From: Inonotus obliquus
Lineage: Eukaryota > Basidiomycota > Agaricomycetes > Hymenochaetales > Hymenochaetaceae
Direction: 5' to 3'
DNA: 64,000 nucleotides
NCBI GenBank assembly: GCA_032164295.1
Contig: JAJHTX010000011.1
Location: 558,001 to 622,000 of the forward strand
Below, one piece after another: positions 45,130-56,644 of this stretch. The position numbers and the translations under genes are program-made. A model generated the notes under the pieces. That model was not told the DNA's origin. It saw only the letters and a program-made list of their open reading frames with translations, and did not search any database. Position 1 is the first letter of the stretch. Each line of letters starts with the position of its first letter.

Positions 45130-48100
45130 CTATGGTGCTTCGGCGACGAGCCGGATCTGTGCAGCGCTTTCTGCGGAATGAGTCCTACGCGAGGCCGCAT
45201 GACACTGTACTCCATCCTGTCCGAAACTTGAATGGCGAGCACCTGGTGGGTACGCCGCTTTATCGTCGACAGAAGATGCCGATTCTGTTCTTTGCACACT
45301 ATTCTTCCTGACATCCGAAGCAGCGACAGCAGAATACGACACCTCACCATGCTTCATGCCCCGTACAGTGGACGGTGAGCCGAGGCTCACAGACGCCATG
45401 TCTTGCGCCAATCCCTTGAGCCACGAGTCGGCGTTACCCTGAGTAGTACCAACATTTTCGTCGCTCTGCCATGACGTTGCACCAGAACTCGAACTCCTCA
45501 TACGTTCCACATCGGTGTCTACCCCAGGACCATTCTCGCTACTCGTCGGAGCAGACCCAGAATCGTTCCTTACATGCGCCATCCGTTCGTCCATATCATG
45601 TCTTTCAGCGTTCATCAAGCTGCCCTCCCTCAAAATCTCATTAGCCAATCCCGAACTCCTGACCACGGACACAGGCGGAAAGTATTCCTCATGTCTAGGA
45701 GGCTGTGGAGCGGCGCCAACAGGTGGGAAATACCCGTTTGACTCTTCACTATATGGCTCGCCATTCTGGCTTTGATAATAGAATGGACTACTGGGCTGGC
45801 TTCCCGGATGTGGAAATCCATACGGCGGATGAACGAGTACAGGAGAACCGACCGCAGGGTTCAGATACGAACCCCGAGGGGGTCCGCCATTCGGCCGCCC
45901 GTAAAACGCACCTGGACTCACAACCGTTCCAGGCGTGAACGGCTGGAAGACATGGTGCGGAAGGTGCATCGGTGGGCTCATCGGCATGACACCCATCCCA
46001 CTCGCCATTGGATTCACAGAGGATTCGTTGGCCTGGCCAGATGAAGCGTACCCTTCGTATTGCGATGCAACACCCTCCGCCGGTGTAGGTGGAATTGCAC
46101 TACTACCCCCAGCAGGTACACTCGGCGACGGTTGTGGAACGAACGAGAAACTGGGCATACTCGGGGTTATGGGCGGCAGGCCGTGTGGAGTCATGTTAGC
46201 AGGATGCATGTGCGGTGGAAGTGGATGTGGATGCATCGGACTCATCGGACCATATGAAGGATAACCCGCATAAATGGGTGGCGATATCGGATGTCCAGAT
46301 GGGGACATAGGGTGATGGTGGGGAGAATAGACGGGGAAGGACGAAACAGGCAGGGGTGGCGGGAGGGATATTGGGCCTGGATGAGCGGGATGTGACGAAC
46401 GAGGTGAAGTCGAGGCCGAAGTCGCAGAGTTTGAACTTCGGCCTTGGTTGGATGTGGATGAGTCTGCCTTTTTGAGTATCGCATGAGAAGCTGGTTCGCT
46501 AGACGCGTTCAATATTGGCACTGAAGACGCTGTGGCTGGTCGCTTCGACTCTGAAGACGAAGAATCTCCAGACGATGTCAACGGTATCGCCATTGATGAC
46601 GCAGGCAAGGACTGGCCTGTTGCTCTCCTGTCTTTGGTCGGTGAAGACGGTGACCCGCCCAGAATGTTCAACACCGAAGGACCTCCCAGTAGAAATGTAT
46701 CAACACTCCTCCCTTCAGCATTTGTGACGGAAACAAGACCAGAATTAGAGCCTCGTCGACTCGTAGACGCCGACACGGTACCAATAGGAGGTGGCACCTT
46801 CTGCCGACGTTCGGCAAGACTCGGGCTCGTTCCCGGTAAGTGAAATCCGAAGGGTGAAGTAGAGGATTCGCTTGCCGTCGAACTCACGCGTGTACGCGGC
46901 TGATCAATCGTAATGCCACTGCTGGTCATGGGCCTTGACTGCGATTGCACTGGGAAAGGCTCCTGTACGCTCTGTGAACCTGGGCCGAGTAACTGCTCAG
47001 GGGAGTGTACAGATGAACCACTATTGCCACTGGTGGCGCTTTTCGTACTGAAGCTACTTAAAGTTTTGTTCACTTCGAGCGCCTGTCCACTGACAAGTCG
47101 CTGGAGCTGGGTAGCCTGCACGAGCGCAGCGTTCGTCGATGCTACGCCGGGTTGAACGGGCGTTGCGAGACTTGAAGCATGTGGGGACAGAGAAGAAGGA
47201 AGCGGCGAGGGCGTGCTATACTTATCGTAATGAACTTTTAGTATACGTCCGCTGTAGTCAAACCTGCCGTCTTTGTCAGTATCAAAGGACAGTGACAAGA
47301 TGTGAACAATGATGCCTTACCCATTGAACATGGCAACAGCCCTCTCTGCATCGATTTCGTTCGCGAAAGTAACGGTTCCAAATCCCCTCGAACGACCATC
47401 GGGGCCTAGGGAAACGTCTGCACGAAGGATTGTCCCTGCTTGCCGAAATAGGTCCTTGAGATCTTGCCACTGACAATGAAACGGAAGCTAAGAATAGAGC
47501 CGTCAGCACTAAAGCGTACCTGGTCATCTGTATGCGCACTTACGTTGCCAACAAAGAGACTTCGCAAGGCGAGATTGGACTTTGAATGCTCTCTGTCGAG
47601 ATCGGGGCTCAAATCCCGGCCCAGCGTGCCGAAGAATGAGTCTGTCCCCCCAAGGCTAGGTCGTCCAGGGGCACCCTGATTTATTAAGAACTCGTCTTTT
47701 CCTAAATCTTGATAGTTATGCCTTTGTTGTTGCTGATGCTGCGCAGCAATCAAACTTGGATTGATCGCATCAAGCGGAGTGACGAACCCGCTACCTAGAG
47801 AGGAATTTGTGGATAGTGTAGCAGGGCTAGCACCCAATCTTTGGCCATTCCCCGACAACTGCTGCGAGACAAATGAAAGGGCGGGATGTGGAGAAGGGAC
47901 GTGCAACCCATTCAGAGTTGACGACAGTCCATTCACAGCTCCCAACGCTAAAGGCGATATAGTCACGCCCGAAAGCATAGAACCAGTATTTGCGTCAAGA
48001 TCCGCGCCGGGAATGGCGCCAAGGCGATCGAGGCGCACTTCAAGGACGCGCCCCTGCCAATTATAGCCGTTGAACATGTCGACGGCGCGCCCCGCGTCTT

Positions 48101-48709
48101 CGGCCGACGCGAGAAGGACGGTGCCATAGCCACGCGATCGGTTGTCGGGAGTAAGCTCGACGTCAGCGCGAAGCACTGTGCCGGCCCGACGGAAGAGGTC
48201 CTTCAAATCCTGCCAGCGGACGCGATATGGAAGCTGAGAAATACGTCAAGAATGACGACGGATAGTAAATGCCGAGGAAAGATATGCAAAAGTCAGTCAA
48301 AGGAAATTCCTTTTTAAGATTGTAAATTTAGACAGGCGCGGCGTGGGCGGATGATCGATCTTAAGAAGCGCGACTGCGCAATTGTCCGATCCGGTGCTCC
48401 ACTCCACACTAAAATGCCCCTCCATAGAAACACCACCCTCACATCGCGCGAGTTCACTACGCGCATGGGAAAGGAGGAGATACTCACATTGCCTGCGAAC
48501 AGCTGTGTGCGCGTGTCTTTTCCAGGTCCTGGTCGCCCATCGGGGGTCGGTTTCGAGGATGTTGCTTGTTTAATCACTGCTTCAACCTCATCATCTGTCG
48601 GCATCGATGGTGGCGCCGTGGAAGTTGCAGTCGTGCTTGGGCTGCCCGGGGATGAAAGTCCGGACCTGGGACTCGGGGAGAGGGAGGCAGTATTAGGGGA
48701 CGAGGACAT
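45130..48709 (-). CDS. Gbp2-type RNA-binding protein with two RRMs and long Pro/Ser-rich tail
   Basis: Gbp2/Hrb1-like proteins bind mRNA and help its quality control and export. The start is MSSSPNTASLSPSPRSGLSS. RRM1 begins TQLFAGN, is split by an intron, and continues LPYRVRWQDLKDLFRRAG, RSRGYGTVLLASAEDAGRA and FNGYNWQGRVLEVRLDRL. A Gln/Ser/Gly-rich linker follows. RRM2 begins LRSLFVGN and continues LPFHCQWQDLKDLFRQAG, RSRGFGTVTFANEIDAERA and YSGRILKVHYDKY. Exons lie at about 48709-48488, 48236-47547, 47476-47325 and 47265-45130. The last exon is a 700-codon low-complexity tail rich in Pro, Ser and His, likely disordered, ending IRLVAEAP-stop. Both RRMs carry a phase-0 intron at the same residue. 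Confidence 0.88.
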
Positions 48710-50439
48710 TGGTGCAGTCTTTGACGTGCAGGAGTTCTACTCGACAAAGAAAGTCAGAAGTGCTTAAGACAGCAGACGGATACAATACATACCGGGCGCA
48801 GAGTTGTCATGATAGGCTAGAGGGAAATGTTGAGATAGGTGAAAAGACGGGAGACAATGAGGGAGTGGCGACAACAGAACGCGTGTTGGTGGAGTGGAGT
48901 TTCTCAATCGAGTAAAGCACCGGATACTGTGGAATGTCAACAACAACGATGACTTGAGCGCCGTCGTTGTCGACGTCGATGATGGAGGATCGGAGGCGGA
49001 GGGAAGAGTGATGGTATGTCGAAAAGGCGGGAGAGACAAAACATACAGGAGAGAGTGCCCCGGATGATTGAAGTGTGGAGCAGGTTAGCCGAGAAGAGTA
49101 AAACGTCATCAGCAGATCATCCCTTTTCTTTTTCTTTTCCATCCACTCTTTCCTGTCTATGCGGCCTCTGTACAGTCCATTTTGAGAGATTAGCCGTGAA
49201 CACGATGCTTCCTACTCGCCCTGAAGATCACGCTCTGCGTCATCCATCTCAAGACTAGGTCTAGACCTCCCAAATCACTCTTTGTACAGCCAACGCTCGT
49301 GATGTACAACTCTACAGGTTCCCAGTTCGCTTAGGTAGCCGAATGGATCCTGCCCTTTTTATATTATATCGTCAATTAGCCAGCCACTAAACATCAAGAA
49401 ATCTTGAGTGTCCCCATTGCCGGCCAGAACAGAGCTCGTTTCAGTAAAGGCTTGGATGGATGGAATTAGAGAGACTGAAGGCGTCGATAAGTTCATTGTC
49501 CAGTCGAGCGAGAGTACGGGCTTATATAAGTTATCGGAGTTTAGATTCTTGGCATTTTTCGGGACCTTCAGTTAAGGTTCCCTTCTTCCACGTATTGTAA
49601 TAATTTTCTTCGAGCCATCAAATCTCTATGCTGTAGTTGGATGATGCCTCAGCGTAACCAACGGCACGGCTGATTGACCAGAGAACATTCTGGTCCATCC
49701 CAGCTTCTACTAATCAAGAGGCTTCCTTTCTTATTGTTGCAAGGGGTAATATGATCCTTGCGTGCGCGTAGAAACTTACGAACGGTGCAAGTCGCCTTGG
49801 TTGCAAGGCTTTTGTGTCCCATTGGACTGCCAGTGGTCTTGTGCCTACGGCCCCCCTCTTTTGCCGTTTCATGAGTTGCATCAGAAGGTCCGTCGCCTCC
49901 GGACTGCAGTAGCGCCGCGAACGTGGCCATTCCCTTCCTTTAGGTGTTTTCATAAAAGGTATCTTCACCTCATTTTCTTCGAAAAAACAAGAGGTCGATA
50001 ACGCACATTTAGGACTCATTGTTTTGTTTTGCAGTGATATTTTTAGCTTGATGCACCCTTCGACGATAAACAATAACTTAATGCCAAGAATTGATTTGTG
50101 TTTCGGCCATGGTAGCGGCATCACATTTAGGAACCGAGCGAAGGGAAGCACAATGTGCTCCGTTGTCATGGGTCTGTAGACTCACAACCGGCATCGACGG
50201 CTGCTCAACAAATTTGTCTAGCCTGCCTTTTTGAGAAGTAACTGCTCTGGTATAAGAGGTCAGTCCTCTGCTTACTGTTCCTCCGGATCCGGATCCAACT
50301 CCTTCAGAGTCTCTCGCTCTTACTTTCCCTCGACTCTCCTCTTCTTTCACCTCCGAGGCCGGTCCTCCTTTGACAACTCTTCTCAATATCCAAGTTCTCA
50401 AGTCCATTACTATATATAACTTGCTATTCCCGAAGAACC
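48710..50439. other. Divergent intergenic region
   Basis: About 1.7 kb between the RNA-binding protein gene and the first Egh16-like gene. It probably contains the long 5' leader of the former. A minus frame at 49714-50169 has no motif. A TATATATAA tract lies close to the Egh16-like start (about 50409-50417). Confidence 0.4.
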
Positions 50440-51280
50440 ATGTTCTCGAATTCACTCGCAAAGCTATCTATCTTCGCTCTCGCACTCTCGCTCCCATACC
50501 GTGCTTTCGGGCACGCAATTATAGAGCCTGCACTCGGTGTCACTGGGGCAGCAGCGAGGTCCGACGTCACACGCTCGTCCAATAGTTCACCGTGTGGCAA
50601 TGGTGTTAATGTTGCGAATTCCCTCGCTGGTTCTACGTCCGTCCAGGCAAACGGGAACGCATTCACCGTAACAGTCACCAACTTCAACGCGTGAGATTCT
50701 CTACCATCCCTTCGCATTCTTCCAATACGAGACTAACAATGATGATTCAGTGGTAGAGATGGTTCAACCCAAATCGCCGACACCTCCATCGACCCAAGCG
50801 GAACAGGCAACTCATTCAACGGTGGTTCCGTAACGATCACCCAAAACGGTGATAGAGCACCCTCTTCAACAGGATCGGTCCAAGTATCTGGTACGCTACC
50901 TGCGGGAACGACGTGTACAGGCGGAAATGACGGTGCAAGCTGTCTTGTGAGCTTCTCAACAGCTGGAGGGTTCGGTAACTGCGTTCTCGTTTCTCAAGGC
51001 GGCGGGACAGGTGCGACTAATGCTGCTGCTGCTGGTGCGAACAACAATGGGGCGACGGGGAATGGGAATGGGAATGGTCGTAACCGTAACAACAACAACA
51101 ATAACGCGAGAGCCGCCGCCGCCGTATGTGCTTCCCTGTCAATTCATACCAGTGCATGATTCTGTTTTCTGACATTTGTATGATATATTTTAGGGATCCC
51201 GTCTTCCACGCTCGCTCAAACTGCGCAAAGATCTCGGAGAGGCTTTGGAGGAGAAGCGTTCTTGGGCTTGGGCAGCTTAA
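50440..51280 (+). CDS. Egh16-like secreted protein with Gly/Asn-rich tail
   Basis: Egh16/Gas1-type proteins are secreted and, in plant pathogens, linked to early host contact; in other fungi their role is unclear. A signal peptide (MFSNSLAKLSIFALALSLPY, then RAFG) precedes the mature start HAIIEPALGVTGAAARSDV. The conserved core is SSPCGNGVNVANSL, VTVTNFNAGRDGSTQIAD, SGTLPAGTTCTGGNDGAS and AGGFGNCVLVSQ, with six cysteines. An intron lies at about 50692-50750. The core is followed by a low-complexity tail of Gly, Asn and Arg, an intron at about 51126-51193, and a short basic exon (SRLPRSLKLRKDL) ending SWAWAA-stop. The tail is absent in the neighbouring paralog at 52731. Family call rests on the HAII.PALGVTG start and the Cys pattern. 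Confidence 0.82.
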
Positions 51281-52730
51281 GCTGATGTTTTCGTTGGTCT
51301 AGACTAGTACTCTAAGTTCTAAGTTCTAGCGGAGGAAGGTCACGGTGATCACGTTTCTCTGGGTTTATTGTGAAGTATCTTACTCTCTTGGTCTCTTGGT
51401 AATCATCGAAACTCCTGCGCTGGCATATATCGAATTTTGCCCGTCTTTGTTGATTCTGCGTGGTCGTAAATGTTTGAGGGTTACAAAGTATCAAACAGTA
51501 GAGCGGCGGCCGTGTGAGGTTAGAATCCACGTGATCGCGTGTAACCTCATGACTTGGCATAATTTCGGCTTTACGTCTTCGTTACTCTCGACTCTCGACT
51601 CTCGCGAATGTCAGCGAACAGCGAACTTCCTCATGCAACGTCTTCTAGACGACTAAACGGCTAGTCGGATGGTCGGCGGTTGTCAATAGTTTCTCGGCTT
51701 GATGAAACACAACTGTGGCGAACATACTGTAAGTTTACCCGCCTCCTTGAGTGACAGTCCATTGATCCATTTTACGACTCATGACTCACGACTCACGACT
51801 CTCGCGTTTTCTCGCTGCAACTAAACTAGCAATGAAGAAAAAAAACAAAGAAACTGGATTTTGAGTCTTGACTGAATTGGACTGAATTGTTGGAACTGGA
51901 ATTGGACTCGGAGTACGACTGGCGTGGACCGAGGACCGAGGACTGAGTCTTGTATTTTGTATTCTACCTTCGCTGCAGCCTGAGACTCGACGTACGCGTG
52001 TAGACCACCACCGCGTTCTAACTTCTATTTCCCCGTCCATCGTCCATCGTCCTTTTACGACTTTCGCAGATCAGCTTGAGGAAGGAGTCTTTATTTCATA
52101 CTCAACACTTCCATCCGCACTATCCGCACTTACCACATACCACATGCTGCAAACCTCAAGAGTCAACTCAGAAGCCTTCCTCGTCAATTACCCTTCATCC
52201 CAGACCCCCAGAATCCCAGGTCTGTGCGACTCGTATCTCCCGGCTCATACGCTCATACAACAACCAATGACACAGAACCTACCCGTTTCACACTTCTTCT
52301 TCTAAGTATAACCAAACGTACTCTAGTACCCTGTATTCTGTACGGAAATACTACAGAAGGCTGAAGCAGCATGGTTTATTTTTGGGAGGTTCTAAATTTA
52401 GTGGTTTGTTAGGTGGGGTTTTTGACAGGCATGGGAGTCGGGACGTGTTGTGAGCAGAAAGGACTCATTGAATGAGATGATGATTTGTGATTCGTTGAGA
52501 GAGAGGATGACTCGGAGGAATGTGGTTGATGTTGTTAGGTCTGGATTGATCACATGGTGTAATGTGTTGTCGTTTTGTTTTGAGATTTTTGGTAAGTCGT
52601 GTATAAAAGCATGAAGACTCACTGACTTATTCTTCACAAAAAGTTATCCAATCCCTCATATTCTCAAGGCAGGATCCTCCTCAACGCACATAGTCCCGTC
52701 TACCAACTCCTTCATCTATATCACATCACA
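51281..52730. other. Intergenic region between the two Egh16-like genes
   Basis: About 1.45 kb. It includes short CTCGA and ACGACTC simple repeats (51585-51605 and 51775-51800) but no gene. Confidence 0.45.
52602..52607 (+). promoter_or_regulatory. Probable TATA box of the second Egh16-like gene
   Basis: TATAAA lies 124 bp upstream of the start codon at 52731, followed by a pyrimidine-rich leader. The position fits a strong TATA-type promoter. Confidence 0.5.
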
Positions 52731-53323
52731 ATGTTCGCAAAATCGTTCTCCTCAATCTCCGTCCTCGCAATTACCCTGTCACTCTCACTCCAAGCTTTGG
52801 GTCATGCCATTATCACTCCAGCACTCGGCGTCACTGGTATCCCCGTTCGAGCTGATGTGACTCGTGTCTCCGATACTTCACCTTGTGGTAGTGGTGTCGA
52901 TATAGCTTCTGTCATTCCCGGCTCCGAAGCCGCTCAAGCTGCTGGGAATGTGTTCAATGTTACTATCACCAATTTCAACGGGTAAGTACATATATCTCAA
53001 CATTACTACCTCATTTCACTCAAAAAAACTTGAAACTGAACATATGGAAACAAAAAATGTATATGAATAGTGGAGAAGACGGATCAACCGAAATCGTCAA
53101 AACCTTGATCGACACTACCGGAACTGGTGCTTCATTCGATGGTGGTTCCGCAACGATTACAGTGAACGGCGAGGAAGCGCCAGAAACAACTGGCTCTGTC
53201 CAACTCTCTGGTATATTGCCTGACGACACGGCATGTGCGGGTGGTAATGATGGTGCAAGCTGTCTTGTGGCGTTTGCTACTGCAGGTGGATTTGGTAATT
53301 GTGTTCTTATCTCCCAGGCGTAA
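52731..53323 (+). CDS. Egh16-like secreted protein, tandem paralog
   Basis: Two exons (52731-52982 and about 53072-53323) give about 165 residues. A signal peptide (MFAKSFSSISVLAITLSLSL) is followed by ALGHAIITPALGVTG, matching the gene at 50440. The core blocks TSPCGSGVDIASVI, VTITNFNGGEDGSTEIVK, GILPDDTACAGGNDGAS and AGGFGNCVLISQA line up one for one, and all cysteines are conserved. The single intron sits at the same point, after NFNG. It ends immediately after the core, without the Gly/Asn-rich extension of its neighbour, so this is the compact form. Same strand, 1.45 kb apart: a tandem duplication. Confidence 0.85.
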
Positions 53324-53724
53324 GCCTAGGCCCTATATGCAGGTGTTTGTTTGATCGTTTTTGGTTTATGAAGTGGTGTTGAGTGGACTTTGGATTAGGT
53401 ATGGTGCTTGGGCTATCTCGCGTAGACTAGTCGGTGCTTTCTCATGGATGGTTGTGCAGTATTTGGGTTTCTCTGGATCTATGTGTTGTATAAATCGGTG
53501 AATATGGTAGCTGTAAATACTTGGAGCACTGGATTCTAGAACGTGAGAAGATAATTGAGGTCCTCTCAAGATATTCTCCAAGCGCAGATCAGCAGCTCAA
53601 TCTTCAAGCAGACGTTATTCAGTGCACTCTCCAGCCGGTCATCCTCGCCGATCACAAGAATCGGACTTTGAAACTCTGTTCTCAGACGCGTTTTCATCAC
53701 GTGCCGATTCGTCATGACATGATT
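53324..53724. other. Intergenic region before the transposon insertion
   Basis: 3' flank of the second Egh16-like gene. No gene seen. Confidence 0.45.
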
Positions 53725-53810
53725 CACGGCGGGCAAAATAGAATATCAGTGGGTGCGGTATTTAAAATTATTTTTTTGCCCGAAAATTTAAATATCGGCA
53801 AACATATCGG

Positions 53811-53866
53811 CACCTGATTTATATTTATAATACCGGCGGGATTGATATACTTACCGATATTTAAAG
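53811..53866. repeat. Direct repeat inside the outer element, left copy
   Basis: About 56 bp in the left arm, starting CACCTGATTTATATTTATAA and ending in GATATTTAAAG. It recurs in the same orientation in the right arm at 54648-54704 with about 80 percent identity by eye. Confidence 0.65.
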
Positions 53867-53902
53867 TAGATGTTTAGAATATCTTCCAGGAAGATATGCA
53901 TA

Positions 53903-54582
53903 CAGGAAAATACCGTTCCTTTAAACACCAATTACAAACTTGCCCCCAGGTCTTTCCACACACAACTTTTCTACAATTAAAGTACATTTTCATGGAGTAT
54001 ACTATAGGAGACACATGCTGATTTTTTTCTAAGCCGGAAGGTGTGCTAGAAAAATAGATATGGACCTGGAAAGAAACAAGGGCTCCTGTCACGGAAAACG
54101 ACTCCTTTGAACACCTTGTGACGTAATGTCACGCCAATATCAATTACACTAGATTACACTCCGGTTGTAATGAGTTGCCGAGATATCCTATTTTGTCAGC
54201 ACGCCGATCATTTTGACTATCACACTCTTGAGATTTTCTTACAATATTAATTGATTGAGCAGCAGTTTCTCCCTGAAACTTGGAGTGAAAGTAGAGTATG
54301 TAGCATACTTTTAGAGTATCAGGTTATCCATACAGTTAAATAACAGGGGAAATTGCAGGAGGAATTGGTTTCGACTCAGGTCTGTGAATTTCACCAAATA
54401 TCCGCACCGTATAATTTTTCTAGACTCAACAACTTGCTCAAACTTCTTGTAAGTTTGCAGACTTAGTGATACATACTATCCTTTAGTACATGCATTTTTC
54501 TGAGTTGATAAGTGAAGAATTGAGTGAGAAAAGTCATGGTGTTCAAAGGAACGGTACTGTTTAAAGGACCGGTATTTTCCTG
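53903..54582. mobile_element. Nested inverted-repeat element with TA flanks
   Basis: The left end reads CAGGAAAATACCGTTCCTTT and the right end in reverse complement reads CAGGAAAATACCGGTCCTTT; each is followed by similar AAACA and GAACACC sequence. TA flanks both ends (53901-53902 and 54583-54584), as expected for a Tc1/mariner-type insertion. It is about 680 bp, has no transposase-length frame, and lies inside the outer element, so it is the younger insertion. Confidence 0.65.
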
Positions 54583-54647
54583 TAAATACAGAAGGGAATT
54601 TAAAATATCAGCCCAATCGATATCCTTATCGATATCTAAAATATGGG

Positions 54648-54704
54648 CACGTGGTTCATATATATAATATCGGCGAGATCGATATGCTTACTGATATTTA
54701 AAAT
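54648..54704. repeat. Direct repeat inside the outer element, right copy
   Basis: Partner of 53811-53866, with the same order of CAC, TATATAATA, CGGCG, GATATGCTTAC and GATATTTAAAA blocks. Confidence 0.65.
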
Positions 54705-54828
54705 AATTGCGAGAAAAATTCTTTAAATTTAATGCCCGCTGATATCCTATTTTGCCCGCCGTGATTTTGTTTTCATCACTGTCGATTGGTACGAGCGGCC
54801 CGAACGTCTTTCGCTCGCCAGCCCACCA

Positions 54829-56228
54829 ATGTCTTCAACTGCAACTAGCATTCCATCATCCTCCGAACAGTCCTTCTCAGCAGAATCTTACTTCCAAACT
54901 CAGCCGCTTCCTCCAACACTCGACGCCGATGTGAAGAAGGTCCGAACATTCATTACTCGTCATGCTGAAGCGGGTCGGAAAGTCGTTCTTGTAACGGTGT
55001 GCTTTGTTCTTCTATCTCAAAAGTAAACATGGGAAGTCTGACGATGGGATATTATGGCTATGGTCATGAAGAGTGGAGGGACGACTGTTCCTTTAGAGCT
55101 CAATGTGTGAGTCTAAAACGCGCATTACCAAATTTTTCGGCGAATCGTAGAGCCTTAGTAGTAGTCCCGCAGGGTCCGATTCTTGGATAATTTCAGTGCC
55201 GGTACGATTGCACTTCAGCTTCCATCTGTCTATGAACTTATCGCTGTTTTTGTCAGGTACTAGAGGGGCAACTTCAGCAGAATACTTTCTACGTGCTGGT
55301 TATGCCGTTATCTTCATGCACAGACAACACAGTCTTCAACCATTCAGTCGACACTACTCCCACTCTACCAACCCATTCCTCGACTTCCTGGAGCTAGAAG
55401 ACCCTCCCGAGAACCAGGACGGCGACACAAACTCTTCAACCAACCAAGAAGCCAAAATTTCCGTTCGTTCGTCTGATCCTCAACATTTGAGGAGCGTACT
55501 TTCGGCATACAAGAAAGTACACAAAGCAGACACGCTGCATAGCTTGACGTTTGTTACGGTAAATGAGTACCTATGGCTTTTACGAGCTGTATCGAAGGAA
55601 CTTAATGTACTCGGACGAAATGCGATGTATTACCTTGCAGCAGCTGTCAGTGACTTCTTTCTACCCCGATCGAAGATGGTATGTCATTGTTTTCTCGAAT
55701 GTGGTTGAAGATATTTCCTGAGTCATATGTTTATAGAGCGAACATAAGATCCAATCTGGTAAAGGTAGTCTTATACTTGAGATGGACCAGGTACCCAAGA
55801 TTTTGAAACCGATGGTGGACGAGTGGACGCCTCAGGGTTTCATCGTCTCTTTCAAAGTAAGCCATATACTTGTGTCGGTAATGATCTGTTCTGAAGATTT
55901 TACGTAGCTTGAAACAGACTCGAATCTCCTTGTACCCAAAGCCCGTGTCGCGCTTGAACGATACGGTCATCAAGTCGTCATCGGAAACGAACTTAACAGA
56001 AGGAAATTCGAAGTTGTTTTCGTCTCGCGTTCTTCTACATCCTCTAGCACCTCGAATAACAACGATAACAACAGTAACGATAACGATAACGAAAATCATT
56101 CGGAAATCGAGGAGATGTGGCTTCGTATTGATGACAGGGCTGCGGCAGCCGGAAAGGAGATCGAAGAAGATATTGTTAATGAATTGGTGAAGAGACATCT
56201 TGCATGGATTGATTCTGGAAAGGTGTAA
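54829..56228 (+). CDS. Phosphopantothenate-cysteine ligase (coenzyme A biosynthesis)
   Basis: The enzyme (Cab2 in yeast, PPCS in animals) joins cysteine to 4'-phosphopantothenate, the second step of CoA synthesis. The N-terminus reads [20 protein letters not shown], then [20 protein letters not shown]. Short exons join [33 protein letters not shown] and [19 protein letters not shown]. The nucleotide and substrate pocket of the family is visible in SGGTTVPLE and NFSAGTRG. Later blocks are [20 protein letters not shown], then [20 protein letters not shown] and [20 protein letters not shown]. It ends WIDSGKV-stop. A Ser/Asn/Asp-rich loop of about 25 residues near 56035-56095 is an insertion of low complexity. 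About six introns. The start codon is only 65 bp from the end of a transposon. Confidence 0.93.
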
Positions 56229-56644
56229 TAATAAAAGGAACTGGTGGATTGTAATGAAAGACTGTTTCTAGATGAGGAAAACGCTTGAAAAGTAGTGAGG
56301 AACGGTCAAAGATGCTGAGTGATGTCAAGATCCTTCCTTCATGTACTTCTTATGCACACAAAACAGTCATCACTGCTTTTGAACGAAAATCATACTCTGG
56401 GTAGTGTGCCGTCTAACGTCGCAACAAGACCTTGTGTTATCATTTCAGACAGCTAAAGTTTGCATCATAAAGCATACTTTTGCTTCCTGAAACTGAATCA
56501 TACAATGAACTCCTCTCGTTTGGATACAGCACAACCAACTTATAAGTAAGTAAATAACTTCCAATCCATCATCACTCGGACTTCGTTACACGCATAGCTT
56601 CTGTTCCATACCACACAACAAACCCCCTTTCCCTCCTCTTCCCT
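56229..56644. other. Convergent intergenic region
   Basis: Shared 3' flank of the ligase and the aldo/keto reductase. Nothing seen. Confidence 0.45.

Larger units (their letters stand above)
53725..54763. mobile_element. Non-autonomous DNA transposon with terminal inverted repeats (outer element)
   Basis: The left end starts CACGGCGGGCAAAATAG and the right end, read in reverse complement, starts the same way; similarity extends about 40 bp (AATATCAG[TC]GGG). The flanks are ATT on both sides (53722-53724 and 54764-54766), a likely 3-bp target duplication. No open frame inside is long enough for a transposase. A 3-bp duplication and a CAC-type end would suit a CACTA-like element, but I cannot assign the superfamily with certainty. 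Without its nested insert the element is about 357 bp, in the MITE size range. Confidence 0.75.

Noticed and set aside
45130..47298. Plus-strand frames within the Pro/Ser-rich tail of the RNA-binding protein
   Set aside because: They are antisense shadows of a long low-complexity exon.
49649..50169. Overlapping minus frames of 93 and 151 codons near the Egh16-like gene
   Set aside because: No family feature. A Lys/Arg-rich composition and position in a promoter region make chance frames more likely.
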